Below, in pieces: positions 53,095 to 61,384 of a stretch of 64,000 nt of DNA. The stretch lies in assembly GCF_003185915.1 (NCBI RefSeq), contig NZ_QHLZ01000006.1, positions 62,001 through 126,000 on the forward strand, read 5' to 3'. The DNA is from Arthrobacter psychrochitiniphilus. GTDB lineage: Bacteria > Actinomycetota > Actinomycetes > Actinomycetales > Micrococcaceae. The notes below the pieces were generated by a model. The model had not been told where the DNA came from, made no database searches, and saw only the letters and a list, made by a program, of their open reading frames with translations. The position numbers and the translations under genes were made by a program. The first letter of the stretch is position 1. Every line of letters begins with the position of its first letter.

Positions 53095-54375
53095 ATGACC
53101 GAGCAGATTGTAGAACTAGATATTGCCGCCGAAGTTCGGGCGATCACCGACCGCGCCCGCCGGGCAGCCCGCCGCATGGCCGGGGCCAACCGTGCATGGA
53201 AAGACAAGGGCTTGCGAGCCATTGCCAAGGCACTCCTGGAGAATCAGGACACCATCCTGAGCGCCAACGCAAAAGATGTGGCCAATGGCGCTCAGAACGG
53301 CACCTCCGTGCCCATGCTGGATCGGCTTACCCTCACCAAGCCACGCATCAAAGGACTCGCAGATGCACTTGAGAACCTTGCAACCCTGCCGGATCCTGTA
53401 GGGAATGTGGTGCGTGGTCAGACACTTCCCAACGGTCTGCGCATGCGTCAGATCAACGTACCAATGGGCGTTGTGGCCGCCATTTACGAGGCCCGCCCCA
53501 ACGTGACAGTTGATATTGCCGGCTTGGCGCTCAAGAGCGGCAACGCCGTCATCCTGCGTGGCGGCACTGCCGCAGCGAACACCAACAAGGCGCTCCTGAG
53601 TATCCTCCGTGATGCCCTCGATTCCGTTGGCCTGCCTTCGGACGCAGTCCAGTCAGTTGATCAATTTGGCCGCGAAGGCGCCAACCTGATTATGAAGGCC
53701 CGCGGTGCCGTGGACGTCCTTATTCCCCGTGGTGGACGCGAACTGATCCAAACCATCGTGAACAACGCCTCCGTCCCTGTCATTGAGACTGGTGAAGGCA
53801 ATGTGCACATCTTCATTGACGCCAGCGCCAAAGAAGAGATGAGCGTAGATATTTTGCTCAATGCCAAAACCCAGCGTCCCAGCGTGTGCAACACCGTAGA
53901 AACACTCCTGGTGCACAAGGATGCCAAAGTACTTGGCCCCGTCCTCTCCGCCTTGGCCAAGGCAGGGGTTCGGCTCCATGTTGACGAGCAGGTGCAGGCG
54001 GTGCTGCCCGCAGGGCTCACAGCGGATCTTGCCACTGACCAGGACTGGGCCACTGAATACATGGACCTGGACCTGGCAGTGAAAATGGTTGACTCGATGG
54101 ATGAGGCGATCAAGCATATTCGCAGATGGAGTACCGGTCACACAGAAGCCATCCTGACCAACGACCTATCCAACGCCGAAAAATTTGTGGCTGAGATAGA
54201 TTCCGCGGCCGTCATTGTCAATGCCAGCACCCGGTTCACGGACGGTGGAGAACTGGGGTTAGGGGCTGAAGTTGGCATTTCGACCCAAAAGCTGCACGCT
54301 CGCGGGCCCATGGGACTGACCGAGCTGACTACCACCAAGTGGATTGTTCAGGGCGAAGGTCAGATCCGGGGCTAA
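53095..54375 (+). CDS. proA: Gamma-glutamyl phosphate reductase
   Basis: ProA reduces glutamyl-5-phosphate to the semialdehyde with NADPH. The 426-aa product has the aldehyde dehydrogenase-like fold, with YEARPNVTVDIAGLALKSGNAVILRGG for cofactor binding, and the catalytic Cys in QRPSVCNTVETLLVH. ATG at 53095 is preferred over the open frame upstream because homologues begin near here and TAGACT is correctly spaced. Two copies of the nested-hairpin element follow the stop at once. Confidence 0.96.
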   Translation: MTEQIVELDIAAEVRAITDRARRAARRMAGANRAWKDKGLRAIAKALLENQDTILSANAKDVANGAQNGTSVPMLDRLTLTKPRIKGLADALENLATLPDPVGNVVRGQTLPNGLRMRQINVPMGVVAAIYEARPNVTVDIAGLALKSGNAVILRGGTAAANTNKALLSILRDALDSVGLPSDAVQSVDQFGREGANLIMKARGAVDVLIPRGGRELIQTIVNNASVPVIETGEGNVHIFIDASAKEEMSVDILLNAKTQRPSVCNTVETLLVHKDAKVLGPVLSALAKAGVRLHVDEQVQAVLPAGLTADLATDQDWATEYMDLDLAVKMVDSMDEAIKHIRRWSTGHTEAILTNDLSNAEKFVAEIDSAAVIVNASTRFTDGGELGLGAEVGISTQKLHARGPMGLTELTTTKWIVQGEGQIRG

Positions 54376-54376
54376 T

Positions 54377-54497
54377 CCCCAGGCCCTCCCACTACTCGCA
54401 GGCTCGCGGCGGGTCCCTCGGGCCTGGGGGCCCAGTGCGTTAGGTGTGCTTCCACTACTCGCAAGCTCGCGGCGGGTCCCTCGGGCCTGGGGGCCCA
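54377..54497 (+). repeat. Post-stop nested-hairpin element, two copies (proA)
   Basis: Copy A (54377-54435) has outer arms CCCCAGGCCC and GGGCCTGGGG, 10 bp perfect. Copy B (about 54436-54497) keeps the loop, GGGTCCCTCGGG and the right arm, but its left arm is degenerate. Relative to the ndk copies, the arm changes CACGC to CAGGC are matched by GCGTG to GCCTG. Confidence 0.88.
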
Positions 54498-54644
54498 GTG
54501 TGGAAATTAGCCACGTGTGGCCCACACGGCGCGGCCGGTGTCCCTGAGCATGCCGATTGCACGTACCATTAGAAGGAATACAAGCAACAATTGGCCTTGG
54601 TGCGGTGACATAACCGCCAGGCCACGTACCCAAGGGGAGAAATA

Positions 54645-54890
54645 ATGCTGACCCAGCTTGCCGGCGTCGTACTGGCTGCCGCAGAAGAACACGATCTTGC
54701 GCCGCTGATTGCGCCGCCGTATGTGATTGGCGGTACTATGCTTGCTGCCCTGCTGCTGCTGATGTTTGTTACGGTCTCTTTCATGAACTTGGGCAACCGC
54801 CACAGTGTTGTTGAAGCAACTGAAGACCCGCACCGCCAGCACACCAACAAGCACCTGCACAACGATGGCCAGGCGTCTTCCCATCACTGA
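54645..54890 (+). CDS. Small single-span membrane protein between proA and nadD
   Basis: The 81-aa product has one strong hydrophobic segment ([19 protein letters not shown], about residues 29-47) after a short N-terminal part, and a His/Asn-rich hydrophilic tail ([16 protein letters not shown]). AGGGGAG precedes the ATG. The overlap of its 3' end with nadD and its good ribosome site argue that it is real. I know of no function. Confidence 0.75.
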   Translation: MLTQLAGVVLAAAEEHDLAPLIAPPYVIGGTMLAALLLLMFVTVSFMNLGNRHSVVEATEDPHRQHTNKHLHNDGQASSHH

Positions 54891-55566
54891 GGGAACCCCC
54901 CGGGTATCTTGCGCTAAAGGTACCCGGGACCGTCTCCGGGTTGGAGTCATGGGTGGCACGTTCGATCCGATCCACCATGGACACCTTGTTGCAGCCAGTG
55001 AAGTTGCGAGCGTCTTCAAGCTAGACGAAGTCATCTTTGTGCCCACCGGCCAGCCATGGCAAAAGTCAAAAGGCCAAGTCAGCGCCGCTGAACACCGCTA
55101 CTTGATGACTGTCATTGCAACGGCTGCGAATCCGCAATTCACCGTGAGCCGTGTGGATATTGACAGACCAGGGCTCACATACACCATTGACACATTGCGT
55201 GATTTGCGCAGGATGCGTCCTGAAGCGGACTTGTTCTTCATCACAGGTGCCGATGCCATGGCACAGATCATGTCATGGAAAGACAATGAAGAACTATGGG
55301 ATTTGGCCCACTTTGTGGGTGTCACCCGGCCAGGGCATGTGCTCGATGACAGAGGGCGAACCGATGTAAGTTTGCTGGAAGTGCCTGCTATGGCAATATC
55401 TTCTAGCGACTGCCGCCAGCGAGTGGCAGAGCACAATCCCGTTTGGTACTTGGTTCCGGACGGTGTGGTGCAATATATTGCCAAGTACGGGCTGTACGTG
55501 CAACCCGTAACAGATGCCGGAGCAGGCATAGTGCCGGTGACTAAAGAGAACCGAATGAGTAAGTGA
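54865..55566 (+). CDS. nadD: Nicotinate-nucleotide adenylyltransferase
   Basis: NadD makes deamido-NAD from nicotinate mononucleotide and ATP. The signature [19 protein letters not shown] with the HxGH motif is followed by [10 protein letters not shown], the middle [17 protein letters not shown] segment, and the C-terminal [12 protein letters not shown] block that corresponds to the ISSTxIR motif. An ATG at 54949 sits inside the first beta strand (VGVMGG), so the ATG at 54865, which restores the strand, is preferred, giving 233 aa and a 26-bp overlap with the gene before. The exact start is uncertain. An 8-bp inverted repeat CCCGGGTA lies in this N-terminal part. Confidence 0.9.
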   Translation: MARRLPITEGTPRVSCAKGTRDRLRVGVMGGTFDPIHHGHLVAASEVASVFKLDEVIFVPTGQPWQKSKGQVSAAEHRYLMTVIATAANPQFTVSRVDIDRPGLTYTIDTLRDLRRMRPEADLFFITGADAMAQIMSWKDNEELWDLAHFVGVTRPGHVLDDRGRTDVSLLEVPAMAISSSDCRQRVAEHNPVWYLVPDGVVQYIAKYGLYVQPVTDAGAGIVPVTKENRMSK

Positions 55567-57302
55567 TGAGCAAGGAAACAGAGCCGATTCGTAGTCGCAG
55601 AGAAATGCGCGAGCAATCTGCACACAGAACGGGTGCCCCGGAAGTCTCCGCGGTGCCTGAGATCATGGCGCCTGTTTCGCCTGCTAACCGGGCTCACGGG
55701 GCAACAGAAGTACCAACAGGCACCGCCGACGCCGGCAAGGAAGTCAGCGCCGCGGAGGCACCGTTACCTCGGGAACGTCAATCACAGACTCGGGCACGCG
55801 ACAGGGCTGCCTTGCGTGCCTACAAGGACCTTGTCGATCCGGGCGAACTGAGCCCGCTGCCATCACGAAAGACGCTTCGTCAGGCTCAGCTTGATGCAGA
55901 ACGGGCACCCATCACGGCAGTGAACCCTGTCATCTCTGTCACCTCACGGGCGGGGAAGGCGGGTGCTTCGCCTCAGACGAGTCAGAGCCCGGCTGTGGCG
56001 TTAACGGATACCCACTCTTCCCACACCACCAGCGAGGCCTCGACGGACAGCACCCGCGATGTCCCCGCGGACGCCACTGAGCAGTCTGTCTCTGCTGGTA
56101 CCCCTACGCCTGCTGGAAGTGCGGTTCCGGGCCTAACGCCTGTGCCGCGTACCAGGGCAGGGCGCCGTGCAGCCCCTGCTACCAGCCGGAGGCAAACCGG
56201 GACCAGTACCGCCTCCGCAGGTACTGATGATAAAAAGCTGCCCGGCGCATCGGCGCCTGAGGCTGTGACACCACTGGACGTGCCGCCGGCCGCCGTGAAA
56301 ATGCCAAGCCCACCGACAGCTTTGCCTAGCAGTGCCGCCCTGTTCACCGTGGATCAGGCTGGCGCAGACCAAGCTAACGCGTCCATCTGCGCTGATGGCG
56401 AGGGTGCGCCAAGCCCGCAGACTGCCGCAACACCTGACGCCGCCGCTGCCGCGGAAGTTCAGGCGCAGACACCGCTTGAGAGTGAACTTGAGCGTAATTC
56501 TCCTCCCATGCCCGGACTTGTTCCCGGTGGGAGCTATTATCCGATCTCGGCGGGGCCGCCAGTTGCTCCCAGCACTGAAGAACTTCAAGTGCTGGCAGCC
56601 AAGCGGGCTGAATCGGAAAGGGCCGCTATTTTGGCCCAGCGCGCACAGGCCCGTGAACGGCTGGTTCAGGAAAATGCCAAGAATCGGCGTCCGCCGGCTG
56701 ACCCCACGGCCACGAATAACTTGGCCATGGTTACGCCCATGGAGTTTATTGACGTGCCCGGGATGGACCAGCGCGTTATGCGTCCGCCGGCCACTACCCA
56801 TGTGCCAATTGTCACACGTTCCACTCCGCGGCAGGCGCCAGCCAAGGCACGGGCAGTGGTGCAGTCCAGCCCCGAAGCGTCAGAGGAAATCCCGGAATCC
56901 GGCCCCACCGTGCCCAACGTTAGTGCTGAGAGGTTCGATGCGGCGCTGGCAGCACGTGCCGTGCACCGCCCTGGTCCGGGAAACCGCCCTTTGACGGGTG
57001 GCCGAAGTAGCACCATCAAACGTGCTGAGGCCATGGCGAACGGGGAGCATGCTGCTACTGCTACTGCTGCTGAAGGGTCAGGTCCTTATCCCTCACATGC
57101 CGCGACTGCAGCGGAGCCGGTGCAACGCTCACAAATGCCCCCCATGCCCGCAGACTACGCGCACGGGCTCGAGCCCCTGGATGCCATGACTGCCGGGCTG
57201 AGACGAACGCAACGCAACCTGCTGATTCAGTGGGGGAGTATTATTCTTGGCGGTGCGGCTCTTGTGGTCAGCGTCATCGTGATATTGACCAATACTCTTT
57301 AA
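55566..57302 (+). CDS. Large disordered, C-terminally membrane-anchored protein
   Basis: The 578-aa protein is Ala/Pro/Thr/Ser-rich with no recognisable enzyme domain. N-terminal RSRREMREQ and later short basic blocks are separated by low-complexity sequence. The last ~28 residues form a single hydrophobic span (WGSIILGGAALVVSVIVIL), so the bulk should sit on the cytoplasmic side as a tail-anchored protein. The start overlaps the nadD stop in TGATG. Position between nadD and rsfS is stable in relatives by my recollection, but the function is not known. A scaffold or cell-envelope role is only a guess. Confidence 0.75.
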   Translation: MSKETEPIRSRREMREQSAHRTGAPEVSAVPEIMAPVSPANRAHGATEVPTGTADAGKEVSAAEAPLPRERQSQTRARDRAALRAYKDLVDPGELSPLPSRKTLRQAQLDAERAPITAVNPVISVTSRAGKAGASPQTSQSPAVALTDTHSSHTTSEASTDSTRDVPADATEQSVSAGTPTPAGSAVPGLTPVPRTRAGRRAAPATSRRQTGTSTASAGTDDKKLPGASAPEAVTPLDVPPAAVKMPSPPTALPSSAALFTVDQAGADQANASICADGEGAPSPQTAATPDAAAAAEVQAQTPLESELERNSPPMPGLVPGGSYYPISAGPPVAPSTEELQVLAAKRAESERAAILAQRAQARERLVQENAKNRRPPADPTATNNLAMVTPMEFIDVPGMDQRVMRPPATTHVPIVTRSTPRQAPAKARAVVQSSPEASEEIPESGPTVPNVSAERFDAALAARAVHRPGPGNRPLTGGRSSTIKRAEAMANGEHAATATAAEGSGPYPSHAATAAEPVQRSQMPPMPADYAHGLEPLDAMTAGLRRTQRNLLIQWGSIILGGAALVVSVIVILTNTL

Positions 57303-57334
57303 ACAAGATTTTTTCAACAATCAAAGGAACACCA

Positions 57335-57727
57335 GTGACAGCATCAGAAACGTCGATTGACTTGGCACGCGCGGCAGCGCGGGCAGCATCGGAAAAATTG
57401 GCTCAGGATGTGACAGCCATCGATGTCAGCGACCGCTTGGCTATTACGGACATCTTCTTCATCGCCTCCGCAGCAACTGAACGCCAGGTCAACGCCATTG
57501 TTGATGGCATCGAGGACGAACTGCACAAGTTTGGTCTGCGTCCGGTACGCCGCGAAGGCCGCTCAGGAGGCCGCTGGGTTCTTCTGGATTACGCCGACAT
57601 TGTGGTCCATGTCCAGCATGAAGAGGACCGCGTTTTCTACGCACTCGAGCGTCTTTACGGGGAATGCCCCATCATTGACCTTCAGTTGGATGCCGCTGAC
57701 CCATCAGCTGCTGCCGTAACAGAGTAG
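57335..57727 (+). CDS. rsfS: Ribosome silencing factor RsfS
   Basis: RsfS binds L14 on the large subunit and blocks subunit joining during starvation. The 130-aa product has the family core DRLAITDIFFIASAATERQVNAI, then EGRSGGRWVLLDYADIVVHVQ and EDRVFYALERLYGECP. The GTG start has AAAGGA upstream. It follows the disordered-protein gene and precedes the phosphatase, as in many actinobacteria. Confidence 0.95.
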   Translation: MTASETSIDLARAAARAASEKLAQDVTAIDVSDRLAITDIFFIASAATERQVNAIVDGIEDELHKFGLRPVRREGRSGGRWVLLDYADIVVHVQHEEDRVFYALERLYGECPIIDLQLDAADPSAAAVTE

Positions 57728-57773
57728 TAGGAAAAAGAATCAGCACTGTGATTGTCCCTTTGGGGGACCTTGG

Positions 57774-58541
57774 ATGGGACGGTGGCCATTGATAGCCAAC
57801 CAAACACCGGGACGTTCAGTTCTGCAGCCCGCCGGCCCTCGCCGGCGGGTCATCTTTTGGCGCCATGGCCGCACATCATGGAATGCTGCCGGACGCTTTC
57901 AGGGTCAGAGCGATATTCCTCTGGACGAGGTGGGAGCATCTCAGGCTAGCCGGGCCGCGGCACTTCTAGCCGGCAAGCTCGGTTCTGCCGTCTCCGGTGG
58001 GCATCCGGTGCAGATACTTTCCTCCGATCTCTCCCGGGCTTTCTCCACTGCCCAAGAGCTGGCATCCCTCACTGGTGGTCCTATTCAGGTGGATCCACGC
58101 CTGCGTGAAACCTTTGGTGGTGAGTGGGAGGGGAGGACTTTCGATGAGATAATTGCGAGCTTTCCCGAGCAGATCAAACAGTGGCAACGTGATGAACCCG
58201 GTGTCCGGGCCGGTGGTGGGGAAACCCGGGTTGAAGTAGCCCAACGGATGGTTGATGCCGTTCTGGAAGGTGTCTCTGTACTTCCCGACGGCGGCACTCT
58301 GGTGGTCACCACCCACGGAGGAGCCACCAGGGTAGCCATGGCTAAGCTGTTGGGTCTGCCGGAGCCGTTGTGGCGCACCTTGTCCGGGCTCTCCAATTGT
58401 CATTGGTCTGTGGTTGAAGCTGCCCATTCCGCTGATTCAGGATCGGGAGTGGGCCACTGGAGGCTACTTGAACACAATGTTGGGACGCTTCCGGAACCGT
58501 ATGAATCACCCGAAGGTCTTGACCAGCCTGTAGAGGACTAG
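57774..58541 (+). CDS. Histidine phosphatase family protein (phosphoglycerate mutase-like)
   Basis: The 255-aa protein has the phosphohistidine motif FWRHGRTSWNAAGRFQGQ (RHG near residue 30), LSSDLSRAFSTAQ, ETFGGEWEGRTFDEI, and the second catalytic His in VVTTHGGATRVAMAKLL. The class includes broad phosphatases and glucosyl-3-phosphoglycerate phosphatase; the exact substrate is unknown. The ATG at 57774 has GGGGGA 6 nt upstream. tRNA-Ala genes follow. Confidence 0.9.
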   Translation: MGRWPLIANQTPGRSVLQPAGPRRRVIFWRHGRTSWNAAGRFQGQSDIPLDEVGASQASRAAALLAGKLGSAVSGGHPVQILSSDLSRAFSTAQELASLTGGPIQVDPRLRETFGGEWEGRTFDEIIASFPEQIKQWQRDEPGVRAGGGETRVEVAQRMVDAVLEGVSVLPDGGTLVVTTHGGATRVAMAKLLGLPEPLWRTLSGLSNCHWSVVEAAHSADSGSGVGHWRLLEHNVGTLPEPYESPEGLDQPVED

Positions 58542-58560
58542 GCGCCCTGAACACGCCGAT

Positions 58561-58590
58561 TTGGCACTACGGTAAAACGTGTTCTAGGAT
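58561..58590 (+). promoter_or_regulatory. Promoter of the tRNA-Ala pair
   Basis: TTGGCA at 58561-58566 and TAGGAT at 58585-58590 are spaced by 18 bp, about 61 bp upstream of the first tRNA. Confidence 0.6.
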
Positions 58591-58651
58591 AGACAGGTTG
58601 CTTCAGCCAAGACCGCTAGGTCAAGGAAATCGGCAAATAAATACAGTGTTT

Positions 58652-58727
58652 GGGGCTGTGGCGCAGCTGGTAGCGCACCTGCATGGCATGCAGGGGGTCA
58701 GGGGTTCGAGTCCCCTCAGCTCCACCA
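58652..58727 (+). tRNA. tRNA-Ala (anticodon GGC), first copy, CCA encoded
   Basis: GGGGCTG pairs with CAGCTCC (one G-U), the anticodon loop ATGGCAT gives GGC, and GGGG-TTCGAGT-CCCC is the T-arm. CCA is encoded at 58725-58727. Confidence 0.97.
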
Positions 58728-58788
58728 AACACGCTGAATGAGCTAAAGAAGTTATTCAGTGGGTTTACAACTAAATATCGTTAGTTTT

Positions 58789-58864
58789 GGGGCTGTGGCG
58801 CAGCTGGTAGCGCACCTGCATGGCATGCAGGGGGTCAGGGGTTCGAGTCCCCTCAGCTCCACCA
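58789..58864 (+). tRNA. tRNA-Ala (anticodon GGC), second identical copy
   Basis: The sequence is the same as the first copy through the CCA. The 61-bp spacer shows no obvious promoter, so both are probably cut from one transcript that ends at the terminator at 58873. Confidence 0.97.
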
Positions 58865-58872
58865 AAACAAGG

Positions 58873-58904
58873 TCCGGCCATTCGTGAGAATGGCCGGATT
58901 TTTT
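58873..58904 (+). terminator. Rho-independent terminator of the tRNA-Ala pair
   Basis: TCCGGCCATTC and GAATGGCCGGA form a perfect 11-bp stem around GTGA, followed by TTTTTT. Confidence 0.95.
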
Positions 58905-59061
58905 CTTGCCCTCCGTGTGGGGGAGTTCCTCTGCCTGGGCGTGAAGCGTTGGCAACTGAGCCGGATTACGGATTTATTCCCACGCCTCGCTGCTTGCTCG
59001 CTCTGTGCCAAAAACGGGTGCCGATTCACTCTCTGGCGGCACTGAATGCGAGAATGATCCA

Positions 59062-59790
59062 GTGCACGCCTCAGAACCCGATCCCACGCCTATTACCCGC
59101 AGCTACGAGGCGGTGCTGAACAGTATTGAAGCCGATCTTCGCGACGGCAAGATTAAAGTGGGCGATCAATTGCCGGGGGAGCGGGCCCTAGCGTTGAAAC
59201 ACGGTATTTCCCGCGCGTCCGTCCGCGATGCGATTCGTGTCTTGGACGTGATGGGAGTGGTCCGCACAGGAGTAGGCTCCGGACCGCAATCCGGTGCTGT
59301 GGTCATAGCCAATCCTCGAGCCGGACTGGCGGCAACACTTCGCCTACATATGGCAACGAGTCATTTTCCCGTTGCAGACATTGTCCAGACTCGCATCATG
59401 ATGGAGACGTGGGCGGCTGTGGAAGCTGCCGGGAAGCCACGCACTGCCAGCCAAGAGGCCACCCTGCACCAACTTTTTGAAGCCATGGCAGCCCCCGGCC
59501 TGGACCGGGAGGAATTCCATGTCTTGGATGCCGCCTTCCACGTGCTGCTCAGCTCACTGGCAGGAAACGCGGTTGTCACGGCCATGATGGAATCCCTGCG
59601 CTTGGCCATCCAGGGCTATGTCAGCGAGGCCATTGACAGTGAAGCCAAGTGGGACTCCATGGTCCCATCCTTGCGTACCCAGCACGGTGAGATCCTTGCC
59701 GCAGTGCTAGCCAACGACGGCGTCCGGGCAGCCAAAGAACTCAAGAACCACATCGAATGGTTCCATGCACAAACCCACCCGCTCCAATAG
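59062..59790 (+). CDS. FadR/GntR-type transcriptional regulator (FCD domain)
   Basis: The 242-aa regulator has an N-terminal winged helix (GDQLPGERALALKHGISRASVRDAIRVLD, about residues 40-68) and a C-terminal all-helical FCD ligand domain (VADIVQTRIMMETWAAVEAAG, DAAFHVLLSSLAGN, LRTQHGEILAAVLANDG). FCD proteins sense organic acids, often through a metal bound by Asp/His residues visible here. The GTG at 59062 is preferred since the upstream frame to 59005 lacks homology, but the start is not firm. The target genes are not evident; ychJ is next in the same direction. Confidence 0.88.
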   Translation: MHASEPDPTPITRSYEAVLNSIEADLRDGKIKVGDQLPGERALALKHGISRASVRDAIRVLDVMGVVRTGVGSGPQSGAVVIANPRAGLAATLRLHMATSHFPVADIVQTRIMMETWAAVEAAGKPRTASQEATLHQLFEAMAAPGLDREEFHVLDAAFHVLLSSLAGNAVVTAMMESLRLAIQGYVSEAIDSEAKWDSMVPSLRTQHGEILAAVLANDGVRAAKELKNHIEWFHAQTHPLQ

Positions 59791-59834
59791 CTCCACTGAG
59801 CATTGAGGAACTAAGGACAAGAAAGGTGAGAACC

Positions 59835-60251
59835 ATGACGACGGACACAATGCGCTGCCCCTGCCACAGTGGGGAACTGTTGCTCAATTGCTGCGGGCGC
59901 TACCTAGACAGCGCCAACACTGTGGCCCGGACGTTCCCGCCCACAGCAGAGGCGCTGATGCGCTCACGCTTCAGCGCCTTCGCCCTGGGCGATGCCGGCT
60001 ACCTGCTGCGAACCTGGCACAGTGACACTCGCCCTGAGACTTTGGAATTGGACCCCGACCAGAAGTGGTATCTATTGGAAATCCTCGGAACTGAACGCGG
60101 CGGTCCCTTTGAGCGTGAGGGCGTGGTGACTTTCCGCGCACACTACCGCTCAGCGGCGAACCGTAAACTGCGGGACTCCTTCACGGAAACCAGTAGCTTT
60201 ACCAAAGTTGGCAGCCAGTGGCTGTATGTCCAGGCCTTGGAGCTTCAGTAG
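59835..60251 (+). CDS. YchJ family protein with SEC-C-like zinc motif
   Basis: The 138-aa protein has a zinc-binding N-terminus (CPCHSGELLLNCCGRYL, four Cys) and the YchJ middle domain (SRFSAFALGDAGYLLRTWH, WYLLEILGTERGG, GVVTFRAHYR). The family has an NTF2-like fold and no proven function. The ATG at 59835 has AAAGGTGAG upstream. Its 3' end overlaps the convergent aquaporin gene by 7 bp. Confidence 0.88.
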   Translation: MTTDTMRCPCHSGELLLNCCGRYLDSANTVARTFPPTAEALMRSRFSAFALGDAGYLLRTWHSDTRPETLELDPDQKWYLLEILGTERGGPFEREGVVTFRAHYRSAANRKLRDSFTETSSFTKVGSQWLYVQALELQ

Positions 60252-61243
60252 TCTTCCTCTTCTTCGGCCGGACCCGGTTCCGTCTTATCCTGGTCAATGC
60301 GTGGCTTACCACTAGCAGCTGCCTCCTGATCCGCCAGTGCGCGGCGGGCATGCAGGATATCGCCAATGAACCAGTCGTAGAGCAGCACGCCTATGATGCC
60401 GCCAATGAGCGGACCTACAATAGGCACCCAGAAGTACCAACTGAATGCGCCAGGAACCCCCGTGATGGTGCCCGGCAAGGCAACATCACCCCAGCCTGCT
60501 AGCCACGCAAACACGCGAGGACCAAAGTCACGGGCGGGATTGATGGCGTAACCGGCGTTGGCACCGAAGGACATCCCAATGGCCGCCACAGCGAAGCCGA
60601 TCATCAGCGGTCCCAGATTGGCCTTAACAGCTGTGTTGCGCAAATCGATGATGGCCACAATGAAGATCACCAAAAATGCAGTACCAACAATCTGGTCAAT
60701 CAGCGGGATGGTCAAATTGCCCTTGAAATACGGCGCAGGGAAGGTGGCGAAAATGGAGAACGTGGCTAAGCCGCCGGCTTGATCCCGTTGTGTTTTGGAT
60801 GCGGCGTTGAAGGCGTCAATGGCGTTGAAATAGACTACGTAGAGCAGCGCCGCAGCCGCAAAAGCTCCCACAACCTGAGCCACCACGTAGGGAATAACCT
60901 TGTTCCATGGGAACTTTCTCCGGACGGCGAACGCCAACGTCACTGCGGGGTTCAGGTGTGCCCCGCTAACGCCACCGGCCACATAGACGCCTAACGCTAC
61001 CGCCAACGCCCATCCCCACGTGATCAGTAGCCAGTCCCCGGCAGCCATGAAAATTGTTGTGTCAGTCGCGGCGCGGCCACTGCCAGGTAGCGCAGCTACG
61101 GCCATGGCTACAACACCGTCACCAAAACAAATCAGGACAAAGGTGCCGAGGAATTCAGCCAGGACCTCTCCCCACACACCTCCAACACGTTTGAGTCCGC
61201 TGCCATCACGGACGGTTCTGCGAAGTGGCGTAATTTGACTCAT
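60245..61243 (-). CDS. glpF: MIP family aquaglyceroporin
   Basis: The 332-aa channel conducts water and small polyols such as glycerol. Six spans and both pore motifs are visible: NPA in GGVSGAHLNPAVTLA and NPA in GYAINPARDFGPR. The Asp after the second NPA (NPARD) is the glycerol-facilitator mark. A large periplasmic/extracellular loop between spans (TFPAPYFKGNLTIP) fits GlpF. The acidic C-tail ends EEEEDY. ATG at 61243 is chosen because AAGGA is 8 nt upstream. A -35/-10 pair lies at 61307-61335. No glpK is adjacent in this window. Confidence 0.9.
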   Translation of the reverse strand: MSQITPLRRTVRDGSGLKRVGGVWGEVLAEFLGTFVLICFGDGVVAMAVAALPGSGRAATDTTIFMAAGDWLLITWGWALAVALGVYVAGGVSGAHLNPAVTLAFAVRRKFPWNKVIPYVVAQVVGAFAAAALLYVVYFNAIDAFNAASKTQRDQAGGLATFSIFATFPAPYFKGNLTIPLIDQIVGTAFLVIFIVAIIDLRNTAVKANLGPLMIGFAVAAIGMSFGANAGYAINPARDFGPRVFAWLAGWGDVALPGTITGVPGAFSWYFWVPIVGPLIGGIIGVLLYDWFIGDILHARRALADQEAAASGKPRIDQDKTEPGPAEEEEDY

Positions 61244-61306
61244 AATAATCATCCTTCGAGTCGTCGATGACGGCGACGTATCTGTGACTTAGGTGATTGC
61301 CTCAAG

Positions 61307-61335
61307 TATATATCCTGTGTGATTTTGGGCACCAA
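61307..61335 (-). promoter_or_regulatory. Candidate promoter of the aquaglyceroporin gene
   Basis: On the minus strand TTGGTG (61335-61330) and TATATA (61312-61307) are spaced by 17 bp, leaving a leader of about 55 nt before the ATG at 61243. Confidence 0.5.
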
Positions 61336-61372
61336 GGCAGGGGAAGAAACTTGGGCTGAAAATGCGGCGCGG

Positions 61373-61378
61373 TAGAGT
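61373..61378 (+). promoter_or_regulatory. -10 box of a leaderless promoter for the methyltransferase
   Basis: TAGAGT ends 6 nt before the GTG at 61385, so here a leaderless message would start with GTG. Confidence 0.45.
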
Positions 61379-61384
61379 TGGTCG

